Positions 13,973 to 20,428 of a DNA stretch of 54,607 bases are shown here, in pieces. Every line of letters starts with the position of its first letter. Positions within the stretch are counted from its first letter, which is position 1. A model generated the notes under the pieces. The model was not told the DNA's origin, ran no database searches, and saw only the letters and a program-made list of their open reading frames with translations. Source of the DNA: a virus; the IMG/VR virus record IMGVR_UViG_3300001450_000001, positions 1 through 54,607 of that record; one strand, 5' to 3'. A program made the translations under genes and the position numbers.

Positions 13973-14752
13973 ATGGAAAATCAAGGAAAGACACCAAGAC
14001 AATTAAGAGATAGTATAGTATTATTTTCAATAGCAGCTATAGCAATCTTTGGATTAATGTTTACTATTACAATTAAAGATGCTTATTATTTTTACTTTGA
14101 TGATACACCGGAAGAAATAACTATAGATAGCTATTTAGATGGAACAGAAGAAAGTGTACTAGATACTATGAGAAGTATAATGCCTAATGGAAAAGGAGTT
14201 ATCCAGTATCCGGATGGCACATCAGATTCGATTAGATGGTTTAAAGAAAGCTCATTAAAGCTTCGCTATAATGATACAGTTAGTATAGACGCTATTGTAA
14301 AAAGATTTGTAATAGAAGAAGATGGTATTAGATGGTATACTATAGATACAATATGGAGTGAAACAATAAGCTTTGGGGAACAAGATATTATTAATGCTAT
14401 TATACAAGTAGAGTCAACAGGTAATGATAATGCTTATTGTGAACCAGAAGATGCTGTAGGTTGTTTACAAATTAGAAAGTGTATGGTTGATGATGTTAAC
14501 CGTATATTAGGTAGGCAAGGAGTAACAGATAACTTATATAGTTATAGTGATAGGTGGGATAGAGTACACTCAATACAAATGTTAAAGATCTATTGTAGCC
14601 ACTATAACTTACAGACTGCTGAAGATATAGCTCGTTGTTGGAATGGAGGCCCAAGAGGTGGCTCAAAGCTTCAAACACTTAGCTACTGGTATAAAGTACA
14701 ACAAGAACTAAATGACTATGCACAAAATGATACTTCAGAAACTAATGTGTAA
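13973..14752 (+). CDS. Membrane-anchored lytic transglycosylase-like endolysin
   Basis: 259 residues. An N-terminal hydrophobic helix (about 14-34, I-V-L-F-S-I-A-A-I-A-I-F-G-L-M-F) follows a short basic end, so the protein is anchored with its domain outside the inner membrane. A linker region (45-130) precedes an SLT/lysozyme-like domain: I-I-Q-V-E147-S-T-G with the probable catalytic glutamate, A-V-G-C-L-Q-I-R, and A-R-C-W-N-G-G-P. It would cleave peptidoglycan glycan strands during lysis. The signal-anchor layout resembles SAR endolysins. No spanin pair is recognised nearby. Confidence 0.7.
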   Translation: MENQGKTPRQLRDSIVLFSIAAIAIFGLMFTITIKDAYYFYFDDTPEEITIDSYLDGTEESVLDTMRSIMPNGKGVIQYPDGTSDSIRWFKESSLKLRYNDTVSIDAIVKRFVIEEDGIRWYTIDTIWSETISFGEQDIINAIIQVESTGNDNAYCEPEDAVGCLQIRKCMVDDVNRILGRQGVTDNLYSYSDRWDRVHSIQMLKIYCSHYNLQTAEDIARCWNGGPRGGSKLQTLSYWYKVQQELNDYAQNDTSETNV

Positions 14753-14798
14753 AGTGTATAATGTTTTATATCTTTATATTAGTATATATGTATATAGT

Positions 14799-14978
14799 AT
14801 GATGATAAGTGTATCAGATATACTATTCGACCATACACACTCGTTCCGTGCTACGATTCTCTTAGCTGCTGATACGTTATCTAGAGAGGCTGTATGTATA
14901 CAAAGTAATGCGTTCGAAGTGACTGGAGCGACTACTGTAAAGGCAGGGTACGATGACACATTGTCATACAAAACCTGA
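14799..14978 (+). CDS. Doubtful small ORF in the regulatory gap
   Basis: 59 residues from the ATG at 14799 (the frame is open further upstream, inside the transglycosylase gene). The codon choice is less A/T-rich than its neighbours and the last codons run into the first TGACA-TGTCA palindrome. There is no ribosome site and no domain. It could be a real small gene or an open frame within a non-coding regulatory stretch. Confidence 0.25.
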   Translation: MMISVSDILFDHTHSFRATILLAADTLSREAVCIQSNAFEVTGATTVKAGYDDTLSYKT

Positions 14979-14991
14979 CACATTGTCATAC
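14954..14991 (+). promoter_or_regulatory. Tandem TGACACATTGTCATAC operator-like palindromes
   Basis: Two exact copies of TGACACATTGTCATAC at 14954-14969 and 14976-14991, 22 bases apart. Each contains TGACA-N3-TGTCA, a perfect dyad. They sit just upstream of a T-tract promoter-like element. Spacing on the same helix face is typical of repressor or activator sites. I saw no other copy in the window. Confidence 0.6.
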
Positions 14992-15045
14992 GAGAAATTT
15001 TTTTATATGGGTTTTTTTTATTATATTTATACTATATTCAACCAT
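14992..15045 (+). promoter_or_regulatory. Family A-like promoter element upstream of the AAA+ gene (distal)
   Basis: GAGAAATTTTTTTATATGGG followed by a second T run and ATTATATTTATACTATA. It resembles the elements at 6636 and 21281 but lacks the TTGCG part. It lies directly after the paired palindromes at 14954-14991, which could control it. Confidence 0.45.
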
Positions 15046-15071
15046 CAACCATACTACCATGAACTGTATAA

Positions 15072-15104
15072 TGTTAATAACTTATGTTAATTGTTAATAA
15101 CTTT
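15072..15104 (+). promoter_or_regulatory. Tandem GTTAATAAC operator-like repeats (AAA+ gene)
   Basis: TGTTAATAACTT (15072-15083) and TTGTTAATAACTTT (15091-15104), 20 bases apart, followed by ACGTTAAAA and TTTAAGT as in the VWA gene's upstream region (6755-6772). This repeats the arrangement seen before the VWA gene. Confidence 0.55.
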
Positions 15105-15130
15105 ACGTTAAAAAGTTTAAGTATATGGCA

Positions 15131-15158
15131 GAAATTGATTATATTTATATATAAATAA
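15131..15158 (+). promoter_or_regulatory. Family A promoter-like element, proximal to the AAA+ gene
   Basis: AGAAATTGATTATATTTATA followed by TATAAATAAA, matching 6786-6810 and 21672-21700. It lies about 50 bases upstream of the ATG at 15209, with ACGAGGGGAC between. Confidence 0.5.
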
Positions 15159-15208
15159 ACAACAAACGTCCCACGAGGGGACACAAACTAACAAATAAAT
15201 AATAAAAA

Positions 15209-16390
15209 ATGCAAAACACAACATTTTATCTTGCTCCACTGGACACTAATACTCTCCAGGACAGCAAAGGCAACGTATTTAACGATGCTAAATCAACTAA
15301 ACTTAACAAAGCTACTATTCAGAAAGCTATCCGTGAAGGAAAGGCTATTAAATGCGTAGTAGAGGACGATTCTATTAAGATGACTACTACCCAACAGGTG
15401 GAAGTTAACCTTAAAGGATGCGCTCCATTACCTATTGACTATCAAGTTGCAACTGTTCCTTCGGATATACCAAAGGCACAACAAGAGTTAATGGCTTTTA
15501 TAAATAAGGCTCCAGATCTTAAACCAACTCTAATGAAAATGGGTGATCTTAAATGGAAGTATCTTATAAGGTCAGCAGTTCGTGGTAAAAATATTATGAT
15601 GACTGGTGCTGCAGGTTGTGGAAAAACAATGGCTGCCAAATCACTGGTTAATGCATTGGATAGGCCAGAATTTTATTTCAACTTAGGTGCTACTCAGGAC
15701 CCAAGATCTACACTAATAGGTAATACACACTTTAACAAAGCTGATGGAACATACTTCTCAGAATCTACCTTTGTTAAAGCTATCCAAACCAAGGATGCAG
15801 TGATCTTATTAGATGAATTATCAAGGGCTCATCCAGATGCTTGGAACATCCTTATGACGGTTCTAGATCAAGGCCAAAGGTATTTACGATTGGATGAGGC
15901 AGAAGGCTCTCCAACCATATCAGTCGCACCAGGGGTATGCTTTGTAGCTACCGCCAATATAGGTAACGAATATACATCAACAAGAGTAATGGATAAAGCT
16001 CTAATGGACAGATTCATTATAGTGGAAATGGACTTACTGGAAAAGCAAGATGAGGTTGAGCTGTTAAAAGAATTATATCCTAACTTAGATATACAACTAA
16101 TAGATAACATTGCTAGTATTGCGGAAGCATCAAGAAAGGAAATGGCTACTGATACTCCAAGAATTAGCTCATCTATTAGTACTAGAACTACAGTGGAAAT
16201 GGCATCTATTATGTATGATGGATTTGAATTACAGGATGCAGCCACAGTAACCGTCTACCCACAATATGATTCAAGTGGTGGGGTGGACAGTGAAAGGACG
16301 TTTATCAAGCAAATAGTTCAAAAGTTTGTGGACGATGGATCAGACGAGGACTTATTCAACAGTGAAGAGGTTGGCGATGAAAACGAATAA
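15209..16390 (+). CDS. MoxR/CobS-type AAA+ ATPase
   Basis: 393 residues. After an N-terminal domain of about 110 residues comes Walker A G133-A-A-G-C-G-K-T140, Walker B V-I-L-L-D202-E203, sensor 1 in V-A-T-A-N-I-G-N-E-Y, and an arginine finger region in A-L-M-D-R-F. The sequence style resembles CobS and phage 'cobS' proteins of marine myoviruses. These ATPases work with VWA-domain partners. The matching protein is encoded at 6831-8939 under similar repeats, suggesting one ATPase-VWA machine made at the same time. No cobaltochelatase large subunit is visible. Confidence 0.8.
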   Translation: MQNTTFYLAPLDTNTLQDSKGNVFNDAKSTKLNKATIQKAIREGKAIKCVVEDDSIKMTTTQQVEVNLKGCAPLPIDYQVATVPSDIPKAQQELMAFINKAPDLKPTLMKMGDLKWKYLIRSAVRGKNIMMTGAAGCGKTMAAKSLVNALDRPEFYFNLGATQDPRSTLIGNTHFNKADGTYFSESTFVKAIQTKDAVILLDELSRAHPDAWNILMTVLDQGQRYLRLDEAEGSPTISVAPGVCFVATANIGNEYTSTRVMDKALMDRFIIVEMDLLEKQDEVELLKELYPNLDIQLIDNIASIAEASRKEMATDTPRISSSISTRTTVEMASIMYDGFELQDAATVTVYPQYDSSGGVDSERTFIKQIVQKFVDDGSDEDLFNSEEVGDENE

Positions 16391-16410
16391 TTAGTTGTTA
16401 GTTGTAAGAG

Positions 16411-16509
16411 GTGGCTCCGGTGTTGTGGCCGGGGCTGCTAATTACTTGTAACCGGCAAGAAAAAAACTTTTTATAAACTCGCTTCGGGCGACATATATAT
16501 CATCGAAGC
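16411..16509 (+). ncRNA. GC-rich structured region after the AAA+ gene
   Basis: GCTCCGG (16414-16420) can pair with CCGGGGC (16429-16435), and GCTTCG (16481-16486) with CGAAGC (16504-16509), with a T run between them. The G+C content stands out from the surrounding DNA. It could be a terminator, a stable small RNA, or both. The first stem lacks an immediate U run. It contains no gene that I can support. Confidence 0.35.
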
Positions 16510-16577
16510 AGAACGCACTGTAGGAACGTTTAATACTAACATATGTATACACATATAAAAACAAAGACAATAGCAAT

Positions 16578-16706
16578 ATGACAAAGAACATGAATGACTA
16601 CCAATTGGTAGAGGTGTACAACCAAGGACAATGGAATACTGTATGGATAAAGAAAACTCATACAGAGAAAAAACAGGAAAAACTAGAAAAAGTAAAAAAT
16701 AACTAG
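16578..16706 (+). CDS. Small lysine-rich hypothetical protein
   Basis: 42 residues: M-T-K-N-M-N-D-Y-Q-L-V-E-V-Y-N-Q-G-Q-W-N, then a run ending in K-K-Q-E-K-L-E-K-V-K-N-N. It starts as a strand pair and ends as a charged helix. It has only weak ribosome-site support but fills the space before the next promoter-like element. Confidence 0.4.
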   Translation: MTKNMNDYQLVEVYNQGQWNTVWIKKTHTEKKQEKLEKVKNN

Positions 16707-16745
16707 AGAAAATTTTTTTATCTGGGGAAAAATGATTATATTAAC
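16706..16745 (+). promoter_or_regulatory. Family A-like promoter element
   Basis: GAGAAAATTTTTTTATCTGG, then TGATTATATTAACTAATAAC. It has the T tract and TGATTATATTA box of the other family A elements, without TTGCG. It lies 25-60 bases upstream of the gene at 16769. Confidence 0.5.
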
Positions 16746-16768
16746 TAATAACAAATAAATAAATAGAT

Positions 16769-17152
16769 ATGGCAAAAGTAAAAAGAGGTGACAGAGTAGT
16801 AGTAGATGTATGGTGTTTAGAAACACCTATGTTAGACAAGGAAGGTAATCCAAGAAGTTCCTGGAAAGGACCACTTATGAAGTTTGGGTATACTAAAAAG
16901 GCAGGAGTAATCAAAGGATTTGGTAACCAGCTATTTGGTAACGAACAAGCTATTATGGTTAGGTTTGATGGAATAAGATATGACTATAAACTTAAACCAG
17001 ATGAGGTAGCAGGAAGTTGTGCACACACCCACCGGGCAGGTAGTATTAAACTAGAAACAGAACAAGATATCTGTGATATGGCTCAAATACCTGGGCCTGA
17101 AGTAGAAGATAGTACAAAATTAGATTATGAATGGTATTACAGCAGTATATAA
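16769..17152 (+). CDS. Hypothetical protein with SH3-like N terminus
   Basis: 127 residues beginning K-V-K-R-G-D-R-V-V-V-D-V-W, a pattern typical of small beta-barrel (SH3/KOW-like) starts, with further strands at A-G-V-I-K-G-F-G and A-I-M-V-R-F-D-G. The C terminus is acidic. No enzyme motif is seen. It is the first gene after a promoter-like element, followed at 3 bases by another unknown. Confidence 0.5.
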   Translation: MAKVKRGDRVVVDVWCLETPMLDKEGNPRSSWKGPLMKFGYTKKAGVIKGFGNQLFGNEQAIMVRFDGIRYDYKLKPDEVAGSCAHTHRAGSIKLETEQDICDMAQIPGPEVEDSTKLDYEWYYSSI

Positions 17153-17155
17153 GTT

Positions 17156-17410
17156 ATGAAAAAGAATAAGTATATAAGTAGACTATACAGTCTAAGAGAT
17201 CTAATAGAAACTGTATGTTCAAATAGTAATATGGATGACATATGTGGTGACCCTGGTAGTTCAGATGCCACTTATGATACTGTATTATCTGATCTAACTG
17301 AATGTATTAAACATTGTATTGCTGATTATGACTATACTCCACCTGCCTATTACCTTAAGCAGTTAAATAGCCTGTATAAATTTTATAAAAGCAAGACCTA
17401 TGCCAGCTAA
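17156..17410 (+). CDS. Hypothetical helical protein
   Basis: 84 residues, mostly helical, with six cysteines or paired C/D clusters (T-V-C-S-N-S, D-I-C-G-D, T-E-C-I-K-H-C-I). No ordered zinc motif is evident. It overlaps the dCMP deaminase start by 11 bases, indicating coupling. Confidence 0.5.
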   Translation: MKKNKYISRLYSLRDLIETVCSNSNMDDICGDPGSSDATYDTVLSDLTECIKHCIADYDYTPPAYYLKQLNSLYKFYKSKTYAS

Positions 17411-17855
17411 ACAGTGGAGATATGATAAGGCTTATATGAGAATGGCTCTTGAATGGGCCAAACTTTCTCATTGTAATAGAGCTAAGGTAGGTTGTCTTAT
17501 TGTTAAAGGTAAGATGATTATTAGCGATGGGTACAATGGTATGCCTAGTGGTATGGATAATAGATGTGAAGTTATAACTCCAATAGATGGCATTGAAGGT
17601 GCAGGAGAAGAAAAAACAGATTGGAGAGTAATACACGCGGAAGCTAATGCCATACTTAAGTGTGCTAGACATGGTACTAGCTGTGAAGGTGCAACACTAT
17701 ATGTAACACTTGCACCTTGTAAAGAATGTGCCAAGCTTATACTGCAAGCAGGAATTACTCGCGTTGTATACTTGCACAACAAAATGGCTAGAGACTTATC
17801 TGGCTTAGAAATATTAAACAATATAGTATTAATGAAAAAAGAAGATTTATTATGA
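17400..17855 (+). CDS. dCMP deaminase (ComEB-like)
   Basis: 151 residues. The zinc and catalytic motif V-I-H79-A-E81-A-N-A and the P-C107-x-x-C110 motif (L-A-P-C-K-E-C-A-K) are intact, with the N-terminal R-A-K-V-G-C-L-I-V strand typical of deoxycytidylate deaminases. The enzyme converts dCMP to dUMP for thymidylate synthesis and matches T4 gene cd in role. It sits with MazG-like and deoxyribonucleotidase genes, a phage nucleotide-pool group. Confidence 0.9.
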   Translation: MPAKQWRYDKAYMRMALEWAKLSHCNRAKVGCLIVKGKMIISDGYNGMPSGMDNRCEVITPIDGIEGAGEEKTDWRVIHAEANAILKCARHGTSCEGATLYVTLAPCKECAKLILQAGITRVVYLHNKMARDLSGLEILNNIVLMKKEDLL

Positions 17856-17968
17856 TAGACGCATTTGCATTATTAGTAATGTTTGGTACCGGCTTTGCTG
17901 CTGGCATGTACATTACAACACAACTTGAAGGTTGGATTGAAAATAAAATAAATAAAAAAGATAAGTAA
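17852..17968 (+). CDS. Small one-helix membrane protein
   Basis: 38 residues, ATGA-coupled to the deaminase. The hydrophobic segment F-A-L-L-V-M-F-G-T-G-F-A-A-G-M-Y-I is followed by a lysine-rich tail. It overlaps the next gene at TAATG. Confidence 0.5.
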   Translation: MIDAFALLVMFGTGFAAGMYITTQLEGWIENKINKKDK

Positions 17969-18105
17969 TGTATATACTTATTGCTACAATTTTAGCTATA
18001 TATCTATTAGGTAGATATGCTATTAAAGAAGGACAAAGAGTAGAAAGGCATAAAAAGTTTATGTCGGATATGAATAATTTTAACAAAAGGAAAAAGAATG
18101 GATGA
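17968..18105 (+). CDS. Small one-helix membrane protein
   Basis: 45 residues starting at the TAATG overlap. The N terminus Y-I-L-I-A-T-I-L-A-I-Y-L-L-G is membrane-spanning; the rest is basic (R-V-E-R-H-K-K-F, N-K-R-K-K-N-G). Together with the preceding 38-residue peptide it could form a small membrane pair. It overlaps the MazG-like start by 8 bases. Confidence 0.5.
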   Translation: MYILIATILAIYLLGRYAIKEGQRVERHKKFMSDMNNFNKRKKNG

Positions 18106-18397
18106 ATTAATTGAAAACGTGCAATATTGGGCCGAACAAAAAGGGCTTCTAGAAAAAGGAAACAGTCAAGCACAAATGTTAAAAGTTATAGAAGAGGTTG
18201 GGGAGACAGCTGGAGCTATGCTTAAACAAAATCACTCTGAATTAGTAGATGGACTAGGCGATAGCTTTGTAACTCTAATAGTTCTTTGCTACCAACTAGG
18301 ATTGGAGCCAAAAGACTGCTTACAAGCAGCATGGGACGAAATTAAAGATCGTAAAGGAAAAACTGTTAACGGAACTTTTATAAGAGAAAAATCATGA
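18098..18397 (+). CDS. MazG-like nucleotide pyrophosphohydrolase
   Basis: 99 residues. Metal-binding helices are visible as K-V-I-E-E-V-G-E-T and later E-L-V-D-G-L-G-D, the E-E-x-x-E plus E-x-x-D arrangement of the all-alpha NTP pyrophosphohydrolase family. Such enzymes hydrolyse (d)NTPs or alarmones; phage versions are thought to adjust nucleotide pools. The length fits a single MazG domain. The neighbouring dCMP deaminase supports a nucleotide role. Confidence 0.8.
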   Translation: MDELIENVQYWAEQKGLLEKGNSQAQMLKVIEEVGETAGAMLKQNHSELVDGLGDSFVTLIVLCYQLGLEPKDCLQAAWDEIKDRKGKTVNGTFIREKS

Positions 18398-18645
18398 GTA
18401 AATCAAAAGAAAGAAAAGCATATACATGCGCACCAAAATATAGAAATGAAAGAAGCCAAGAAATGGTTCACAAAGGAATTGGAAAAACTGTTGTTGTAGA
18501 ATATACTAATAGAACAATAGAATATCCTGGAGTATTTGCACCAAAAGCATACATGCAAAAAGTTGTAGACTTTAACAAAGGAAATGTAATAGCTACTTGG
18601 GTTAAAGATGATATGGACAACACTATAATAAGATTAGCTCGATGA
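18394..18645 (+). CDS. Hypothetical basic protein
   Basis: 83 residues, coupled by ATGA at 18394. It is basic at the N terminus (M-S-K-S-K-E-R-K-A-Y) with strands I-G-K-T-V-V-V-E-Y and N-V-I-A-T-W-V-K-D. No family recognised. It ends with ATGA overlap to the next gene. Confidence 0.5.
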   Translation: MSKSKERKAYTCAPKYRNERSQEMVHKGIGKTVVVEYTNRTIEYPGVFAPKAYMQKVVDFNKGNVIATWVKDDMDNTIIRLAR

Positions 18646-18860
18646 TTAATAGCGGACGTGAATGGGACTTTATGAGTGATGAACAAGCAATAGAAGAAAT
18701 ATTAGAAGAAGCTAATGCTTATGGTTTACGTGAACAAGTAAAAGAATGGGCTGAAAATTATATGATTGCTAACCCTGAACAATATACTCGACTTGAGGTA
18801 TATTCACATGCTTATGATAAATGGATAAAAAATCGCCATACGCGCCAGTTAGAGGGATGA
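18642..18860 (+). CDS. Small acidic hypothetical protein
   Basis: 72 residues from the ATGA overlap; an in-frame ATG at 18672 is also possible. It is helical and acidic (E-Q-A-I-E-E-I-L-E-E-A-N-A-Y-G) and ends 22 bases before the tRNA. No family recognised. Confidence 0.45.
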   Translation: MINSGREWDFMSDEQAIEEILEEANAYGLREQVKEWAENYMIANPEQYTRLEVYSHAYDKWIKNRHTRQLEG

Positions 18861-18882
18861 GAGAGTAATACCGCCGCCGAAT

Positions 18883-18956
18883 GGACCAGTAGCTCAGCTG
18901 GATAGAGCAACAGCCTTCTAAGCTGTAGGTCATAGGTTCGACTCCTATCTGGTTCA
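18883..18956 (+). tRNA. tRNA-Arg (anticodon UCU)
   Basis: 74 bases fold as a cloverleaf. The acceptor stem pairs GGACCAG with CTGGTTC (one G-U) and the discriminator is A. The D arm is AGCTCAGCTGGATAGAGC. The anticodon stem is ACAGC/GCTGT with loop CTTCTAA, giving anticodon TCT at 18917-18919. The T arm is ATAGGTTCGACTCCTAT. CCA is not encoded. It reads AGA, the arginine codon most used by the surrounding genes, so it probably supplements host decoding. Confidence 0.92.
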
Positions 18957-18994
18957 CAATCATTACTAATCTTACAAAAAAAATCAGGAATACA

Positions 18995-19963
18995 ATGCGA
19001 AAGCTAATTTACTTACTAGCCCTATGGGCTCCGGCAACCTCTGCACAATGTGATGCAGTTATTACTAACTTTAATTGGGAAACATATACAGCAACTATTG
19101 ATGTAGATTGCGAAGAAGGACTTACAGATATATGCTTATACTTAGGCAATGCAGAACTAGATGATATACCACCATGTGGTAACTTCTCACAAAATATAAA
19201 TTGGCCTGAATACACATTTACTTTCTTTGACTTTCCAATGGTCACACAAGGTACAATTGAATTAAATATATTTGACGCATGGAATAACAGTGTTGCTAAT
19301 CCATATACAATTGCAGAATGTTGGGTACAATACTATGAGGAAGGATTCTTCTGCGAAGGTGAAGTAGGTATATGGCAAATTAACATTGGAGGTAATCTAC
19401 TAGGATATAGTTCAATTGAATTTGGAGGACCATGTCCCGGAGATTGTGATCCTATTATAGAATATGTAGATGTTATTGAATATCTTACAGATACTATTAC
19501 CATTATAGAAACGGACACTATAACAATATATGAACTAGATACAATTACTATAACTGAGTTTATTACTGATACCATCTATAATGAAAGTTTAGTCTATGAA
19601 TATATTTATCAAGTTGACACAATTACAGAATATCATACTCTAACTCAATATATAGATTGCATTACTGGGCTGCCTTGTTCTCAAAGTGAATGTGATGAAA
19701 CGTCTATTTATGCACCAAATGCAGTAACACCAAATGGAGATGGATGGAATGATACATGGCAAGTGCTAGCAGATAACTGCTGGGATGAGTGGGAGGTTAG
19801 AATATATAATAGGTGGGGTGGACTAGTATGGATAAGTGCTAGTTCATTAGATGAGTGGGATGGAGATGTTGCAACCGGAGTCTATGTATATACTATCAAG
19901 GCTATTAAATACAATCCTACTGAGGTATATGAAGTGAATGGATATGTTACAGTCTTTTATTAA
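18995..19963 (+). CDS. Secreted protein with T9SS type B / gliding-motility C-terminal domain
   Basis: 322 residues. There is a signal peptide (cleavage near T-S-A|Q, residue 17), a cysteine-containing beta-rich region (20-155), a low-complexity linker of repeated D-T-I-T-I units (about 163-195), and a C-terminal domain (237-322). That domain has the gliding-motility pattern Y-A-P-N-A-V-T-P-N-G-D-G-W-N-D-T-W, V-R-I-Y-N-R-W-G, E-W-D-G and G-V-Y-V-Y. In Bacteroidota this domain directs export through the type IX secretion system and attachment or release at the surface. A phage copy implies decoration or modification of the infected cell surface. The N-terminal region has no known enzyme motif. 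Confidence 0.8.
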   Translation: MRKLIYLLALWAPATSAQCDAVITNFNWETYTATIDVDCEEGLTDICLYLGNAELDDIPPCGNFSQNINWPEYTFTFFDFPMVTQGTIELNIFDAWNNSVANPYTIAECWVQYYEEGFFCEGEVGIWQINIGGNLLGYSSIEFGGPCPGDCDPIIEYVDVIEYLTDTITIIETDTITIYELDTITITEFITDTIYNESLVYEYIYQVDTITEYHTLTQYIDCITGLPCSQSECDETSIYAPNAVTPNGDGWNDTWQVLADNCWDEWEVRIYNRWGGLVWISASSLDEWDGDVATGVYVYTIKAIKYNPTEVYEVNGYVTVFY

Positions 19964-19971
19964 TAAAAGTT

Positions 19972-20010
19972 TTCATATGTCAATAAAATTTGTTATATTA
20001 TAACTATAAA
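19972..20010 (+). promoter_or_regulatory. Promoter-like element before a run of small genes
   Basis: TTTTCATATGTCAATAAAAT followed by TTGTTATATTATAACTATAA. A TATATTA box lies 20-25 bases before the ATG at 20021. It is similar to the element at 46950-46975. Confidence 0.4.
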
Positions 20011-20020
20011 ATAAAATGGA

Positions 20021-20155
20021 ATGAAAAATAAAAAACTAGAATGGGTCATTGTGACTTGGAATGATATATTGGAGGCAATGAAAGTGCCAACACCAATTAG
20101 AAACAAAAAGAAGTATAGACGTAAGACCAAACATAAAGGGAAGCAATATGAGTAG
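20021..20155 (+). CDS. Small basic hypothetical protein
   Basis: 44 residues: M-K-N-K-K-L-E-W-V-I-V-T-W-N-D-I-L-E-A-M, then a strongly basic tail (R-N-K-K-K-Y-R-R-K-T-K-H-K). It overlaps the next gene by 8 bases. The basic tail could contact nucleic acid. Confidence 0.45.
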   Translation: MKNKKLEWVIVTWNDILEAMKVPTPIRNKKKYRRKTKHKGKQYE

Positions 20156-20258
20156 ACTAATATATGACCTATACTATCAAGACAAGATAACTGCTGAGGT
20201 TTGCCAATTGTTATTGGAGCAACTTAGTAGAAGTAAAGAACGAAGAAGATATTATTAA
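20148..20258 (+). CDS. Small hypothetical protein
   Basis: 36 residues, helical (L-L-L-E-Q-L-S-R-S-K-E-R-R-R-Y-Y). The support is the close packing with the genes on either side. No family recognised. Confidence 0.4.
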   Translation: MSRLIYDLYYQDKITAEVCQLLLEQLSRSKERRRYY

Positions 20259-20268
20259 GAGAGAAATT

Positions 20269-20418
20269 ATGTTTGAATTAGAAACAACAATAAAAAGTGC
20301 AGAAATAGTTAACGCACTAGAAGGTATAGAAGAAACTCTATACTTGTTCACGATGGTTGCAGCATTTGCAATTATCTATTTTGTAATGAAGGACGTCTTT
20401 AATTGGATGTCTAGATAA
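20269..20418 (+). CDS. Small one-helix membrane protein
   Basis: 49 residues with a GAGAG purine run upstream. An acidic amphipathic N-terminal half is followed by a membrane helix (L-F-T-M-V-A-A-F-A-I-I-Y-F-V-M) and a short K-D-V-F-N-W tail. The layout recalls small phage membrane effectors. No family recognised. Confidence 0.5.
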   Translation: MFELETTIKSAEIVNALEGIEETLYLFTMVAAFAIIYFVMKDVFNWMSR

Positions 20419-20428
20419 AAGAGAGACT

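Noticed and set aside
14712-14798. Upstream extension of the doubtful ORF into the transglycosylase gene
   Set aside because: It would overlap the end of a well-supported gene by 41 bases with no ribosome site.
15868-16245. 125-codon minus-strand ORF
   Set aside because: It lies opposite the AAA+ motifs, has no ribosome site and no recognisable domain; no minus-strand gene is supported anywhere in the window.
6831-16390. True cobalamin (cobaltochelatase) synthesis role for the CobT/CobS-like pair
   Set aside because: No CobN-type large subunit or other pathway gene is present, and the VWA protein carries an N-terminal HExxH region, so a general MoxR-VWA function is the safer reading.
16391-16577. 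Possible second tRNA in the GC-rich gap
   Set aside because: The stems do not form a cloverleaf and no anticodon arm with correct spacing is present.
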